Source: Herbinix sp. (GTDB taxonomy: Bacteria; Bacillota; Clostridia; Lachnospirales; Lachnospiraceae). From it: 36,147 bases of DNA. This document shows, in pieces, positions 1 through 8,689 of the stretch. Below the pieces are notes generated by a model, which did no database searches, was not told the DNA's origin, and saw only the letters and a program-made list of their open reading frames with translations. Made by a program: the position numbers and the translations under genes. Every line of letters starts with the position of its first letter. Position 1 is the stretch's first letter. The DNA lies in assembly GCA_028691795.1 (NCBI GenBank), contig JAQUYQ010000014.1, positions 1 to 36,147 of the forward strand, read 5' to 3'.

Positions 1-880
1 GCGCTATGTTAAGGATTCTTCCAAATAGACTAATTTCTTCGCCCTTCTTTTCAGAAGGAAAGCCTTTTCCGTTATAATACTCATATTGGTCCAAAATGCC
101 AAGAATAATATTTCTTTTTCTTAAATATGGTGAACTTTTAGTAATATTCGAAAAAAGCTCAAGATTTTTTTTCATGGCGGGATTATTATATTCCTGAGTT
201 CGTAAAAGGTTTTTAAAATCGGAATGGGGCATTTCTGTATAACCAATATTAGAAAATAAACCGGCGATGGCTAAATCGAGTAATTCTTCATCAACCAACT
301 CCAGAGTAATTCCTACCGCGAGAGAAACGCAAGTGATATTTAAACTGTGAATTACTAATATATCATCATAGGCTTTAATTTTATTAAAAAAGTTGATAAA
401 CATATAATTGTTGCTAATTAAATTTAACAATTCACTTTTTATATGAACTGCCCGTTGCTTTAGACGATCCGACTCCAACTTACTATCAAAGAAATTCCAG
501 TAGGGACAGGAGGTTAGTGCATTGATAATCGGATTATCAGTGCTTTTTATATTCACGCCGACATAACCATCATGGATTTTATCGTTGCTATCATTGTAAT
601 TCTTGATAAGCTGCTGCAAATCATTTTTAAAATCTTTATTATTACTATCATTGTTTGAGAAGTTTATAAAATCCTGCTTTGTAGGCGCAATTAATAGATA
701 GGCATGCGGAATAACATGTTTTTTGATTATGTTTATGAGGGCTTCATTCAGCTGTTTATATCTATCTACCAGCAATAGGCCGTCAGAACGATAAAGCGGA
801 TGCAATAAAATGTCACCCGGAGTTAATTCATCTATACGCTTCTTAATATAAGTCTGCCCAGTCGATTTTTCTATTTGCAT
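1..880 (-). CDS. Degenerate HD-GYP domain protein, 3' end cut by window edge
   Basis: This gene runs off the left edge; 293 residues are visible. The start at 880 is chosen because GGAG lies six bases upstream; an in-frame ATG at 892 has no comparable site. Residues 1-150 are an unassigned N-terminal region. Residues about 170-293 follow the HD-GYP phosphodiesterase pattern (cyclic-di-GMP hydrolases). The first helix histidine is kept (H178), but the HD pair is replaced by S210-N211 (LFSNIG where LLHDIG is usual). The HHE of the second motif is replaced by QYE, although YNGKGFP (269-275) preserves the GYP loop. Family knowledge says these residues bind the catalytic metals, so I infer loss of hydrolase activity and perhaps a binding or scaffold role. 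No membrane segment or signal peptide is visible. The domain assignment is fairly sure; the function is unknown. Confidence 0.72.
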   Translation of the reverse strand, partial: MQIEKSTGQTYIKKRIDELTPGDILLHPLYRSDGLLLVDRYKQLNEALINIIKKHVIPHAYLLIAPTKQDFINFSNNDSNNKDFKNDLQQLIKNYNDSNDKIHDGYVGVNIKSTDNPIINALTSCPYWNFFDSKLESDRLKQRAVHIKSELLNLISNNYMFINFFNKIKAYDDILVIHSLNITCVSLAVGITLELVDEELLDLAIAGLFSNIGYTEMPHSDFKNLLRTQEYNNPAMKKNLELFSNITKSSPYLRKRNIILGILDQYEYYNGKGFPSEKKGEEISLFGRILNIA

Positions 881-901
881 AATTATCTCCATTCTGCCGA
901 A

Positions 902-961
902 ACGCCGCGAATTTGGGCGTCAGCACAAATTTGCTGTGTGAAAAATCTTGATTTTTCGCAC
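902..961 (-). promoter_or_regulatory. Three consecutive hairpins in the leader of the HD-GYP-like gene
   Basis: Three inverted repeats lie end to end: 902-906 with 916-920 (ACGCC/GGCGT), 921-925 with 932-936 (CAGCA/TGCTG), and 936-947 with 950-961 (12-base arms with one G-U type mismatch around a 2-base loop). They lie 20-80 bases upstream of the start at 880 and are more GC-rich than their surroundings. They could be a structured 5' leader or a dispersed repeat. No known riboswitch class is recognised. Confidence 0.4.
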
Positions 962-1112
962 TATTCTCCTCTATGGTTAATCGCTAAGCCGTATGTCATT
1001 TGGCCTCAACTATAAGCTGAAATTATCAGAAATTTGGATATTATTTATTATACTATATATGTTATATTATGCAAAGAGGATATGTAATAATTTGTTTTTT
1101 ATAGTTTATTGT

Positions 1113-1341
1113 AGGAAGAAAAAGTGGGTACATCTTCCTGAAAATGTATTAGAGGAGTTTTTAAAGCATTTTTTTATTTACAATCGGAGGATGCTACCAG
1201 TTCATTACGAAGTGATATGGATTTAGGAAAGCAAAGCGAACTGCAATTTCCAGCGGATATTTACTATTGCTCGGGGAACAGTATGGCTAAGACTTGCCAA
1301 CAACAAGATACTTTTATGATAAAATAAAAACTAGTGAGTAA
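1113..1341 (+). pseudogene. Decayed C-terminal remnant, ketopantoate reductase (PanE/ApbA)-like
   Basis: Three reading frames in succession give pieces that join into one plausible protein tail. Frame one (1113-1175) reads VHLPENVLEEFLKHF. Frame two (from 1190) reads ATSSLRSDMDLGKQSEL. Frame three (from 1258) reads YLLLLGEQYG, a stop at 1288, then DLPTTRYFYDK, ending at a stop at 1341. The order SS-x-D-G-x-E followed by LGEQYG and P-x-x-R resembles the C-terminal domain of ketopantoate reductases (sSMxxD, GxxtEid, lGexyGvxtP). Two frameshifts and an in-frame stop show it is dead. The last part recurs at 20849 with mostly synonymous changes, which supports its having once been coding. The family name is a judgement from motifs only. 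Confidence 0.42.
1258..1325 (+). repeat. 68-base direct repeat, copy 1
   Basis: This stretch matches 20849-20916 in the same orientation with 7 differences in 68 positions by my alignment. Read in the frame of the gene remnant, four of the seven differences are synonymous. The two copies lie 19.6 kb apart and bracket both sugar modules. Confidence 0.75.
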
Positions 1342-1351
1342 ATCGGATATT

Positions 1352-1390
1352 AATACAAGCAGGCCAGGGCAGTATGGACCTGCTTGTATT
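1352..1390. terminator. Perfect 12-bp hairpin, probable weak or relic terminator
   Basis: AATACAAGCAGG (1352-1363) pairs perfectly with CCTGCTTGTATT (1379-1390). It lies 10 bases past the end of the gene remnant, where a terminator is expected. There is no T-tract. Its loop and right arm resemble those of the terminator at 29334-29368. Confidence 0.45.
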
Positions 1391-1739
1391 ATTCAGTAAA
1401 AGTGAATTGTCAAATAGCTAGCACCTAGCACCCATTTTAACTCAATAATATAATACTCTTAAATCTATTGGGAGGAATAATCCATTGAAGAATAGTGAAC
1501 TTCAGGTTCTTCGAATAAGCAGGTTGAAGCCTATTGCTCTTCTGGTCAGACCACTTCTGAGTGATTAGTTAGATCATTTATCAACATTTATTACTTTAAT
1601 TATTACCTATACCAATACAACAATCGAAAGCTGATACATATGGAGTTGCTATTTATTTATAGATAGGATAAAATAATTTCCAACAGCAAAGAACGATGGT
1701 CTTTAAATAAATATGATATATAAATGAGGTTGAATCAAT
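1391..1739. other. Intergenic region ahead of module A
   Basis: No convincing long gene is present. A TATAAT at 1449-1454 lacks a good -35 box. A 27-codon frame with a strong ribosome site is listed separately. The start of the sensor kinase gene is preceded by GAGGTT eight bases upstream of its ATG. The kinase promoter could not be placed with confidence. Confidence 0.5.
1485..1568 (+). CDS. Possible 27-residue leader peptide or gene scrap
   Basis: A TTG start at 1485 follows GGGAGG with a nine-base gap, as good a ribosome site as many real genes here. The 27-residue product is basic and leucine-rich (six arginine or lysine residues) and matches no family I recognise. A TATAAT lies 31 bases upstream. 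It could be a leader peptide for the two-component operon, the start of a lost gene, or chance. Confidence 0.15.
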   Translation: MKNSELQVLRISRLKPIALLVRPLLSD

Positions 1740-3512
1740 ATGAGACTAAAGAACAATTATAAAAAGTTATCTTTAGCAGGAAAGTTTTCATTGCTAAGCA
1801 TAGCAATAATTATATTAATCATAATAACATTTACATTTATTATAAGACTGTTTTCCGAAGAAATGGCGTTAGAAATTGCTAGTGATGGCTATATTGGAAA
1901 GTTTGATGCTGTTTCGCAAAATTGTATGAATTTATTTTCTGATGCTGAAAGGATTTCCAAAATTTTATGTACAGATAATGATATTCAGAACTGGTTTAGT
2001 GGAAGTGATGTAGAAAGTAAACAAAAATATTTGCAGGCAAAAATGCAAGTTGAAAAGAGGCTAGATTATTTTGATGCATTATATTCCAATAATCAGTTTA
2101 GCAGCATATCAATTTATACTGTTGATGGTGACATGATTAATACAAATAACATTCGAAGCAGGGGACAGACATATACTACTTTTTTTAATGATTTTGTGAG
2201 TAATACAACGGAAGCTAAGTGGGTTGATTTATACGAATTACAAAATAATGCTTATGAAGCAGCAGGAATTGCGTATGTGATGCCATATAAAGAGTACAGT
2301 ACTGGTCGTATTAAAGGATATATTATGGTTGAATACTTGTCAGATATACTAATAGAAAATTTTTCTCGATTAAGATATGGAGAAACAGGTGAATATGTAA
2401 TTGTTGACTATGATGGATATACAAAAATAATGACTGGGGTAGATGAAAGCAGGAACATTAAGGGGGAACAGTTTTTTAAATATGCCGTAAATAAAGAAGT
2501 GGGCAAGACGGTAGTTTTAAATGATAAAAAGTATTTAGTAACATCATCGAATATAAGTACGTTACAATGGGTTATGATAGGATTGACCCCGATAAAGAGT
2601 TTAACTGAAAAAGGAGAAACAATAATAAAACTGATTTATATTATTGGTTTTTGCGCTATTCTCCTTAACTCTGGAATTAATGTAATTATTGCACATAATA
2701 TAACAAAGCCTTTATCTGAACTGGCAGACAATATGGAAAGATTAGGAACAGGAGAACTCCAGGTTACTGTACCAGTGAGGTCAGAAGATGAAATAGGCAT
2801 GTTGGCAAAACAATTTAATAAAATGACAGAACAAATTCAAAATCTAATTGCACAAGTGTATACTGAACAAAGAGCAAAAAGAAAATTTGAATTTTCCGTT
2901 CTGCAGGCTCAGATTAATCCCCATTTTTTATATAATACATTAAATAGTGTTTGTTCCCTCGTTAGTATGAGAAAATCAGAAGATGCAAATACGATGATTA
3001 GAGCAATAGGACAATTTTATCGTACGGCACTAAGTAATGGAAAGACAATAATTCCAATTGAAGATGAAATATCAAATATTAAAAATTATATTCAGATACA
3101 GTCTATGAGATATGGTGATAAAATTCGTTATAATATTGATATAGAGGAAAATATAATGAAAGAATATATTGTAAAATTAACTCTTCAACCACTAATTGAA
3201 AATTCTATTTATCATGGAGTAAAAGAATTAAGTACTATAGGGGAAATAGAAATATTAGGTAGGATAGAAGGAGACAATATTTTAATAAGCGTTATAGATA
3301 ATGGAGTAGGAATACCTGAAGATATATTAACTGAATTATTAAAAAGAGATGATGCATATAATGAAAATTCATTTGGTTTATATAATATTCATCAGAGAAT
3401 TCAAATATATTTTGGCAAAGAATATGGTTTATGGATTAAAAGTGAGGTTGGAAAAGGGACAAATGCTACAGTAAAGATTCCATTGAACTATAAAGGAGAA
3501 ATAGAAATATGA
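1740..3512 (+). CDS. YesM-type sensor histidine kinase (module A)
   Basis: The 590-residue protein is a membrane sensor kinase of the LytS/YesM group (His_kinase domain PF06580). A first membrane helix spans about 17-36. An extracellular sensor region of roughly 250 residues follows, then a second helix at about 297-319 and a HAMP linker (320-372). The phosphoacceptor is H395 in NPHFLYNT. The ATP-binding part has LIENSIYHG (N487), DNGVGIP (520-526) and SFGLYNIHQRI (544-554), so all kinase boxes are intact. Its stop overlaps the start of the next gene by four bases (ATGA), a sign of coupled translation. By family precedent it senses an extracellular saccharide or a loaded binding protein and phosphorylates the adjacent regulator; the ligand is not predictable from sequence. 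Confidence 0.92.
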   Translation: MRLKNNYKKLSLAGKFSLLSIAIIILIIITFTFIIRLFSEEMALEIASDGYIGKFDAVSQNCMNLFSDAERISKILCTDNDIQNWFSGSDVESKQKYLQAKMQVEKRLDYFDALYSNNQFSSISIYTVDGDMINTNNIRSRGQTYTTFFNDFVSNTTEAKWVDLYELQNNAYEAAGIAYVMPYKEYSTGRIKGYIMVEYLSDILIENFSRLRYGETGEYVIVDYDGYTKIMTGVDESRNIKGEQFFKYAVNKEVGKTVVLNDKKYLVTSSNISTLQWVMIGLTPIKSLTEKGETIIKLIYIIGFCAILLNSGINVIIAHNITKPLSELADNMERLGTGELQVTVPVRSEDEIGMLAKQFNKMTEQIQNLIAQVYTEQRAKRKFEFSVLQAQINPHFLYNTLNSVCSLVSMRKSEDANTMIRAIGQFYRTALSNGKTIIPIEDEISNIKNYIQIQSMRYGDKIRYNIDIEENIMKEYIVKLTLQPLIENSIYHGVKELSTIGEIEILGRIEGDNILISVIDNGVGIPEDILTELLKRDDAYNENSFGLYNIHQRIQIYFGKEYGLWIKSEVGKGTNATVKIPLNYKGEIEI

Positions 3513-5062
3513 TCAAGGTTCTTATAGTGGATGATGAATATCTTCAAAGAGAGTTAGTAAAAACGTCAATCAATTGGAAAGCAATAGACATGACTATTAT
3601 TGGTGAAGCAGAGGATGGAAGAGAAGCACTGAAGATATGTAATATATCAAGTCCGGATATAATTATTATGGATATTAATATTCCATTTATTAATGGAATT
3701 GATGCATCAAAACAAATCAAAGAATTTTTACCCGATGTACAAATTATTATTTTAACAGCTTATGGTGAATTTGATTATGCAAAGCAGGCTTTAGAATTTG
3801 GTGCAATAGGTTTTGTTTTAAAACCATTAGATCCAGATGAGCTATATAAAAAACTGCTTCAATCCAAAGATAATATGGAATACATATGGAATCAAAGAGA
3901 TAGTATACTCGAACTGCAAAAAGAAAATCTTCAAAGGGATAAAGAACAATTTCTTTTAAGCTGCTTATCTGATTTACAAGAGAATGCTGAAAAGATGAGT
4001 AGATGGAATGCATATAATATTATGGTGCCTAAGTATTATTGTACTATTGATATTCGTTATATCGATGTCACTACTAGGAAGGAAAGACAGAATGAATTTA
4101 AAGAATATATTGAAGAGAGATTCCCTGATTGCGAAGTAGTTTACATTAATAGAGACATTATAATAATTTTGCTGTCTGATCAGAAGGAAGAACAATTTAA
4201 ATTTGAATTACAAGCACTATGTATGCATTTGGAAAGAGAGATCAACAATTTATTTATAGAGGCAGGAAGCATAAGTGAAATACATGAAAATATTGATGAG
4301 CTCCATATTGCCTATCAGGAATCTTATATTTCATTAAAAAAAGGAAGCGCTAATAAAGGAATAGCAAGATATGAATCTCAAAGCTTATTATCGCTTATGA
4401 AATCTATCTCATATTCATCTCAAGATTTTTTACGTGAAATTCGTTTTAAAAATTATGATGAAATTTATAAGCAAATACGTGTATGTTTTAAAAAATTAAA
4501 TTCTGAAAAAAATCCCTATCAAGCGACTCTATATATTTCCATGGATATCTTGGTCAATTTTACGTTGTATATGATGGATCTGGGAATTGACACAAGTGGG
4601 AAATTAGAAGGTGAACGCGAACTTTTAATGAAAATGAGCAGCATGGGAAAAACAAAAGAGGTAGGAGAATTAATCTGTGCAACCTTAAAGAGTGGTATTA
4701 ATTTAATAGAAAATCATTCGTTATCCTCAGGAAAACGAAAAGTGGAGGATGCAAGAAAATTTATTGAAAAAAATTATCAACACTATGATCTAAATTTAAA
4801 TATGATAGCAAGTCAAGTAGTTGTAAATCCAAGTTACTTAAGCTATATTTTTAAAAAGGAATATGGGTATACACTCAGCAGGTATATTATTAATGTACGG
4901 ATGGAACAAGCAAAAAAAATAATCAAGAATGAAGTAGGATTATCAGTGATCGATTTATCAAAAAAAGTAGGATATACGGATGAATATTATTTTAGTAAAT
5001 CATTTAAAAACTATTACGGAATCTCTCCATCAAAGTATATAGAAGATAAAAATATAGTTTGA
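3509..5062 (+). CDS. YesN-type AraC-family response regulator (module A)
   Basis: This 517-residue protein has an N-terminal receiver domain (1-120; acidic D8-D9, phosphoacceptor D55 in IIIMDINIP, and K106). A variable central region of about 280 residues follows. The AraC-type double helix-turn-helix lies at about 413-512, with the second recognition unit around VGYTDEYYFSKSFKNYYGISP. It is translationally coupled to the kinase gene. It probably activates the downstream glycosidase and transporter genes and may bind upstream of 5204. It ends before a clear terminator, so the pair forms its own transcription unit. Confidence 0.93.
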   Translation: MIKVLIVDDEYLQRELVKTSINWKAIDMTIIGEAEDGREALKICNISSPDIIIMDINIPFINGIDASKQIKEFLPDVQIIILTAYGEFDYAKQALEFGAIGFVLKPLDPDELYKKLLQSKDNMEYIWNQRDSILELQKENLQRDKEQFLLSCLSDLQENAEKMSRWNAYNIMVPKYYCTIDIRYIDVTTRKERQNEFKEYIEERFPDCEVVYINRDIIIILLSDQKEEQFKFELQALCMHLEREINNLFIEAGSISEIHENIDELHIAYQESYISLKKGSANKGIARYESQSLLSLMKSISYSSQDFLREIRFKNYDEIYKQIRVCFKKLNSEKNPYQATLYISMDILVNFTLYMMDLGIDTSGKLEGERELLMKMSSMGKTKEVGELICATLKSGINLIENHSLSSGKRKVEDARKFIEKNYQHYDLNLNMIASQVVVNPSYLSYIFKKEYGYTLSRYIINVRMEQAKKIIKNEVGLSVIDLSKKVGYTDEYYFSKSFKNYYGISPSKYIEDKNIV

Positions 5063-5070
5063 TTATAAAG

Positions 5071-5097
5071 GATGCCATTATATGGTATCTTTTTTTT
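5071..5097 (+). terminator. Rho-independent terminator after the module A two-component genes
   Basis: GATGCCAT (5071-5078) pairs with ATGGTATC (5082-5089), with one G-T pair and a three-base loop. Eight T residues follow directly. It starts nine bases after the response regulator stop codon. Confidence 0.88.
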
Positions 5098-5134
5098 AAT
5101 CTAATAATTTTCCTAAGCACCTAAAAAAATTTCA

Positions 5135-5163
5135 TTCACGCTCAGATTTTTATAATTTATAAT
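5135..5163 (+). promoter_or_regulatory. Candidate promoter of the module A glycosidase-transporter operon
   Basis: A -35-like TTCACG (5135-5140) and a perfect TATAAT (5158-5163) are separated by 17 bases. They lie about 40 bases upstream of the glycosidase start. The imperfect -35 box suits an activated promoter, in keeping with the neighbouring AraC-type regulator, but this is inference. Confidence 0.45.
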
Positions 5164-5203
5164 ATGGTCAAGAGTTAATAAAAAAATGAAGAGGTAAAAA
5201 TTA

Positions 5204-7210
5204 ATGAGCAAAGAAAATATAGCATCTAGACAAATACATTTAGATTTTCATACAAGTGAAAAGATAGAGGGAGTTTGTTTGGAGTTTGATGCTGAAGAAT
5301 TCGCAACAACATTGGAAAATGCACATGTAAACTCAATTACTCTATTTAGCTGCTGTCATCATGGAATGTTGTACTATGATTCTAAATTGTTTCCGGAGAT
5401 GGTTCATCCCAATTTGGTACATAAAGACTTACTTAGGGAACAGACGCAAGCATGTCATCGCCATGGAATCCAAGTGAATTTATATACGACAATCCGGTGG
5501 AATAAGCCGGTTGCAGATCTTCATCCGGAGTGGATATGCATCGATGAAAATGGAGCTTTACAAGATTATAAAGGAAAAGGATATTTTGAAGCCGGCTTTT
5601 ATAAAAACTTATGTATGAATACTCCGTATAGGGACTTTTTAAAAAAACAATTTGGAGAAGTTATGCAATCAATACCGGCAGAAGGTGTTTGGTATGATGC
5701 TGCATTTATGAATGAATGTTGTTGCCCGACATGCCAAAAAATAATGAAAGAAAAAGGTTTGGACCCAACGAAGAAAAAGGACAGACAGGAATTTGCTAGA
5801 ATAACGTATTATGACATGGTTGATGATTTGACTGCTTATGCAAAAAGTTTTAATGCAGATTATAATGTATGTTTTAACAAGGGTCATGTTGGATATCTAG
5901 AAAAACCTGTTATTAATAATTATTCCTATTTATCATTTGAATCGCTGCCGGGAATTGAGTGGGGATATTTGGATTTTCCGATTTCTGCGAAATATATGAG
6001 AAATTATGAAACTGAATGTCTGGGATTAACAAGCCGCTTTCATACAGAATGGGGAGATTTCCATGCATTCCGTAATAAAGAGGCAATGGAATATGAAGTG
6101 TTTTCTATGCTGGCAAATGGCTGTAAATGTACAATTGGTGATCAGATGGATTACTGGGGAAAGCTTAATCCTGACATGTACAAACAAATTGGTGAAATAT
6201 ATGAAAAGGTTGAACAAAGAGAACCGTGGTGTCTTAGTGCAAAGCCAGTTTCTGAAATTGGTGTAATGACAGCAGAAGAATTTTTTGCAACAGGAGTAGC
6301 CGGTGATATACCTGGTGCCTCAGAGGGAATTACAAGATTATTGATGGAGTTAAGTCAGCAGTTCGATTTTATTGACAGTGAAGGTGATTTTACTAAATAC
6401 AAAGTTATTATCCTGCCAGATGTAATACCTGTTAATAATAAAGTAGCGGCTAAAATAAAGGAATACATAATCAATGGAGGAAAAGTTATTGCAAGCTTTC
6501 AATCTGGCTTGAATGAGACAGGTGATAAATTTTCCCTGGATGAATTAGCGGTCGAATATGTAGGGAAGGCACCCTATAGCCCAGACTTTATATGGCCGAA
6601 AAAACATTTAGCTGAGGATCTTGCGAATGCGGAACATGTCATGTACGACAGAGGGATAGAAGTAAAGGCAACGAGTCAAGCTACATTTGTACAAAATGCT
6701 ATTAGGCCGGTATTTAATAGAACATACGAACACTTTTGCTCTCACCTGCACTCACCCTCAGGAAGAGAGGAGGTTTATCCAGCGATTATTGAAACGGATA
6801 ATACGGCATACTTTATGCATCCAATATTTACAACATATCAAACAATTGCTCCTCCGTGGTACAAAAAACTGTTTAGAAATGAATTAAAACGATTATTAAC
6901 CAATCCATTAGTACAGCATGATGGGCCATCAACGGTTATAACAAATTTATTTGAACAGGTGGATCAGAATAGAGAGATTTTGCACTTATTACATTATATA
7001 CCGACAAGAAAGTGTAAGTTATTAGATATTGTTGATGAAGTAATACCTCTTTACAATATTAATGTAACAGTGAATGTCCAAAAGAAAGTAAAAGACGTTT
7101 ACAGTGCGCCAGATAGGAAGAATATCACATTTGTACAGAAGGGAAACGAGTTGACATTTACAATTGAAAAAATTAATGGACACCATATGTGTGTCATTGA
7201 TTTTATATAA
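5204..7210 (+). CDS. Intracellular glycoside hydrolase, GHL6/GH151-like (putative alpha-L-fucosidase)
   Basis: This 668-residue protein has no signal peptide, so it acts in the cytoplasm. Residues about 20-340 look like a TIM-barrel catalytic domain. GVWYDAAFMNECCCPTC (161-177) has the shape of the GHL6 signature, an Asp followed by a C-x-C-x-x-C cluster, making D165 a candidate nucleophile. HTEWGD (281-286) and SFESLPG (244-250) offer further acidic residues. Residues about 345-540 resemble the beta-galactosidase trimerisation (GATase-like) fold (VIILPDVIPVN and IINGGKVIASF). A C-terminal beta domain follows. This order is typical of GH151 alpha-L-fucosidases and relatives, but the substrate is uncertain. 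It is first in an operon with a lipoprotein and two permeases, which suggests it hydrolyses the imported oligosaccharide. Confidence 0.68.
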   Translation: MSKENIASRQIHLDFHTSEKIEGVCLEFDAEEFATTLENAHVNSITLFSCCHHGMLYYDSKLFPEMVHPNLVHKDLLREQTQACHRHGIQVNLYTTIRWNKPVADLHPEWICIDENGALQDYKGKGYFEAGFYKNLCMNTPYRDFLKKQFGEVMQSIPAEGVWYDAAFMNECCCPTCQKIMKEKGLDPTKKKDRQEFARITYYDMVDDLTAYAKSFNADYNVCFNKGHVGYLEKPVINNYSYLSFESLPGIEWGYLDFPISAKYMRNYETECLGLTSRFHTEWGDFHAFRNKEAMEYEVFSMLANGCKCTIGDQMDYWGKLNPDMYKQIGEIYEKVEQREPWCLSAKPVSEIGVMTAEEFFATGVAGDIPGASEGITRLLMELSQQFDFIDSEGDFTKYKVIILPDVIPVNNKVAAKIKEYIINGGKVIASFQSGLNETGDKFSLDELAVEYVGKAPYSPDFIWPKKHLAEDLANAEHVMYDRGIEVKATSQATFVQNAIRPVFNRTYEHFCSHLHSPSGREEVYPAIIETDNTAYFMHPIFTTYQTIAPPWYKKLFRNELKRLLTNPLVQHDGPSTVITNLFEQVDQNREILHLLHYIPTRKCKLLDIVDEVIPLYNINVTVNVQKKVKDVYSAPDRKNITFVQKGNELTFTIEKINGHHMCVIDFI

Positions 7211-7230
7211 AAAGGAAGGAAGGGAAGTTT

Positions 7231-8619
7231 ATGAAACTAAGAAAACAAATTTTAACTACTTTATTAGCAATTGCTATGATTGCAAATTTAACCGGATGCA
7301 GTAGTACATCTCCTGAAGTAAGTACAGACACAGCAAGTGTTACAGAGGGGTCAGCAACGGTAACAACAGGTGCATCAACTAATTCGGCAAGTACAGGGGA
7401 AAAGGTAAAAATTTCATTTATGAGCCGTGACAGCGGCGACACTCCAATTGCAAAAGTGTATGAAGAACAGATAGCAGCGTTTATGGAGGAAAATCCTAAT
7501 ATTGAAGTTCAGAATGATTCAATTTATGAAGAAGCAGCTTACAATAATAAACTCAAGGTTGCTATTTCAACTGGGGAAACTCCAAGCATCTTTTATTACC
7601 CGGCGATTGCAGGATTAAAAGAATGGGCAAAAAATGGGGTAATCATGGATTTGACAGACGCATTAGCATCAGACCCTGAATGGGCAGATAGCTTTTTAGA
7701 TGGAGCTCTTGATACTTATAAGCTTGATGCCTATGGTGTTAATGGAATATATGCTTTGCCAAATGAAATAAATGTAGATGTAGTTTTCTATAACAAAGCT
7801 CTTTTTAAACAGGCAGGTATTACTAAGACTCCCGATACAATGGATGAGTTGTATGAAGATATAGATAAATTAAATACAGTGGGAATTACTCCTTTCGGTG
7901 TTGGTGGAACCAATACTTGGATTATGGGCCATATTTTTAATAATATTCTTGCAAAACGCATTGCTGCGGAAGGAATCACAGAATTAGGGACAGGCAATAA
8001 GAAGTGGACAGATACTGATGTAGTTGAATGCTTGCGGCTCACAAAGAACTTGAAGGAAAAAGGTGCCTTTGCGGATGGGTTTGAAGGTATGGATTATAAT
8101 ACTCAGATGAATCAGTTCCTGACAGGTGAAGTTTGTATGATTTCCCATAGTAGCCCAATTATATCAGAGATGTTTAATTCGGATTCTCAAATTCTAGACG
8201 ATATCGGATTGTTCCCATTCCCTTCATTTGAAGATAAATCGGAATATAAAGATACTCGAGTTATCTATACTTCAGGTTGGATGCTATCTGGAACGATGAG
8301 TGAAGCAGAAAAAGATGCTACGTTGAAATTAGTTAAATATATGACAACACCAGAATCCATTCAGGCTCGTATGGATGCGGCATGGCGGGTATCTCCTTAT
8401 AAGAACATTAATGCGGCAGCAAATGCGCCTCAATTACTGAAGGATATGATAGCATATACAAATACAATCACAAAATCAGTAGGTGAGTATTTTGACTATG
8501 ATACCTGTTCTACATTGGTGGATACATCCCGTAATGGAATATTGAATATGATGTTGGGTGAATCCCCTGAAGATACTGCAGCTGCAATTCAGGCTGATAT
8601 TGATGAGAATCGTCCGTAA
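7231..8619 (+). CDS. Extracellular sugar-binding lipoprotein, ABC family 1 (module A)
   Basis: The 462-residue protein starts with a lipoprotein signal: positive MKLRKQ, a hydrophobic stretch, then lipobox LTGC with the lipidated cysteine at 23. A Ser/Thr-rich linker (24-58) leads into a type 1 extracellular solute-binding domain (MalE/MsmE type). It starts 20 bases after the glycosidase stop behind GGAAGG, in the same operon. It should deliver a di- or oligosaccharide to the two permeases downstream. A strong hairpin follows the gene. The exact ligand cannot be read from sequence. Confidence 0.92.
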   Translation: MKLRKQILTTLLAIAMIANLTGCSSTSPEVSTDTASVTEGSATVTTGASTNSASTGEKVKISFMSRDSGDTPIAKVYEEQIAAFMEENPNIEVQNDSIYEEAAYNNKLKVAISTGETPSIFYYPAIAGLKEWAKNGVIMDLTDALASDPEWADSFLDGALDTYKLDAYGVNGIYALPNEINVDVVFYNKALFKQAGITKTPDTMDELYEDIDKLNTVGITPFGVGGTNTWIMGHIFNNILAKRIAAEGITELGTGNKKWTDTDVVECLRLTKNLKEKGAFADGFEGMDYNTQMNQFLTGEVCMISHSSPIISEMFNSDSQILDDIGLFPFPSFEDKSEYKDTRVIYTSGWMLSGTMSEAEKDATLKLVKYMTTPESIQARMDAAWRVSPYKNINAAANAPQLLKDMIAYTNTITKSVGEYFDYDTCSTLVDTSRNGILNMMLGESPEDTAAAIQADIDENRP

Positions 8620-8633
8620 TAGTGGCTAGTTAT

Positions 8634-8672
8634 TAACGCGTACTAGGTAGATTGCGTGTCTGGTACGCGTTA
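8634..8672 (+). promoter_or_regulatory. Intercistronic hairpin after the module A binding-protein gene
   Basis: TAACGCGTAC (8634-8643) pairs perfectly with GTACGCGTTA (8663-8672), and no T-tract follows. Its position between binding-protein and permease genes suits an mRNA-stabilising or partly terminating element that lowers permease expression. Confidence 0.65.
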
Positions 8673-8689
8673 TTCAGGAGGAATGTATC

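Noticed and set aside
993-1226. Intact 77-residue reading frame on the plus strand
   Set aside because: Its second half overlaps the decayed ketopantoate-reductase-like sequence, which continues in other frames. No ribosome site precedes its ATG, so it is not annotated as a gene.
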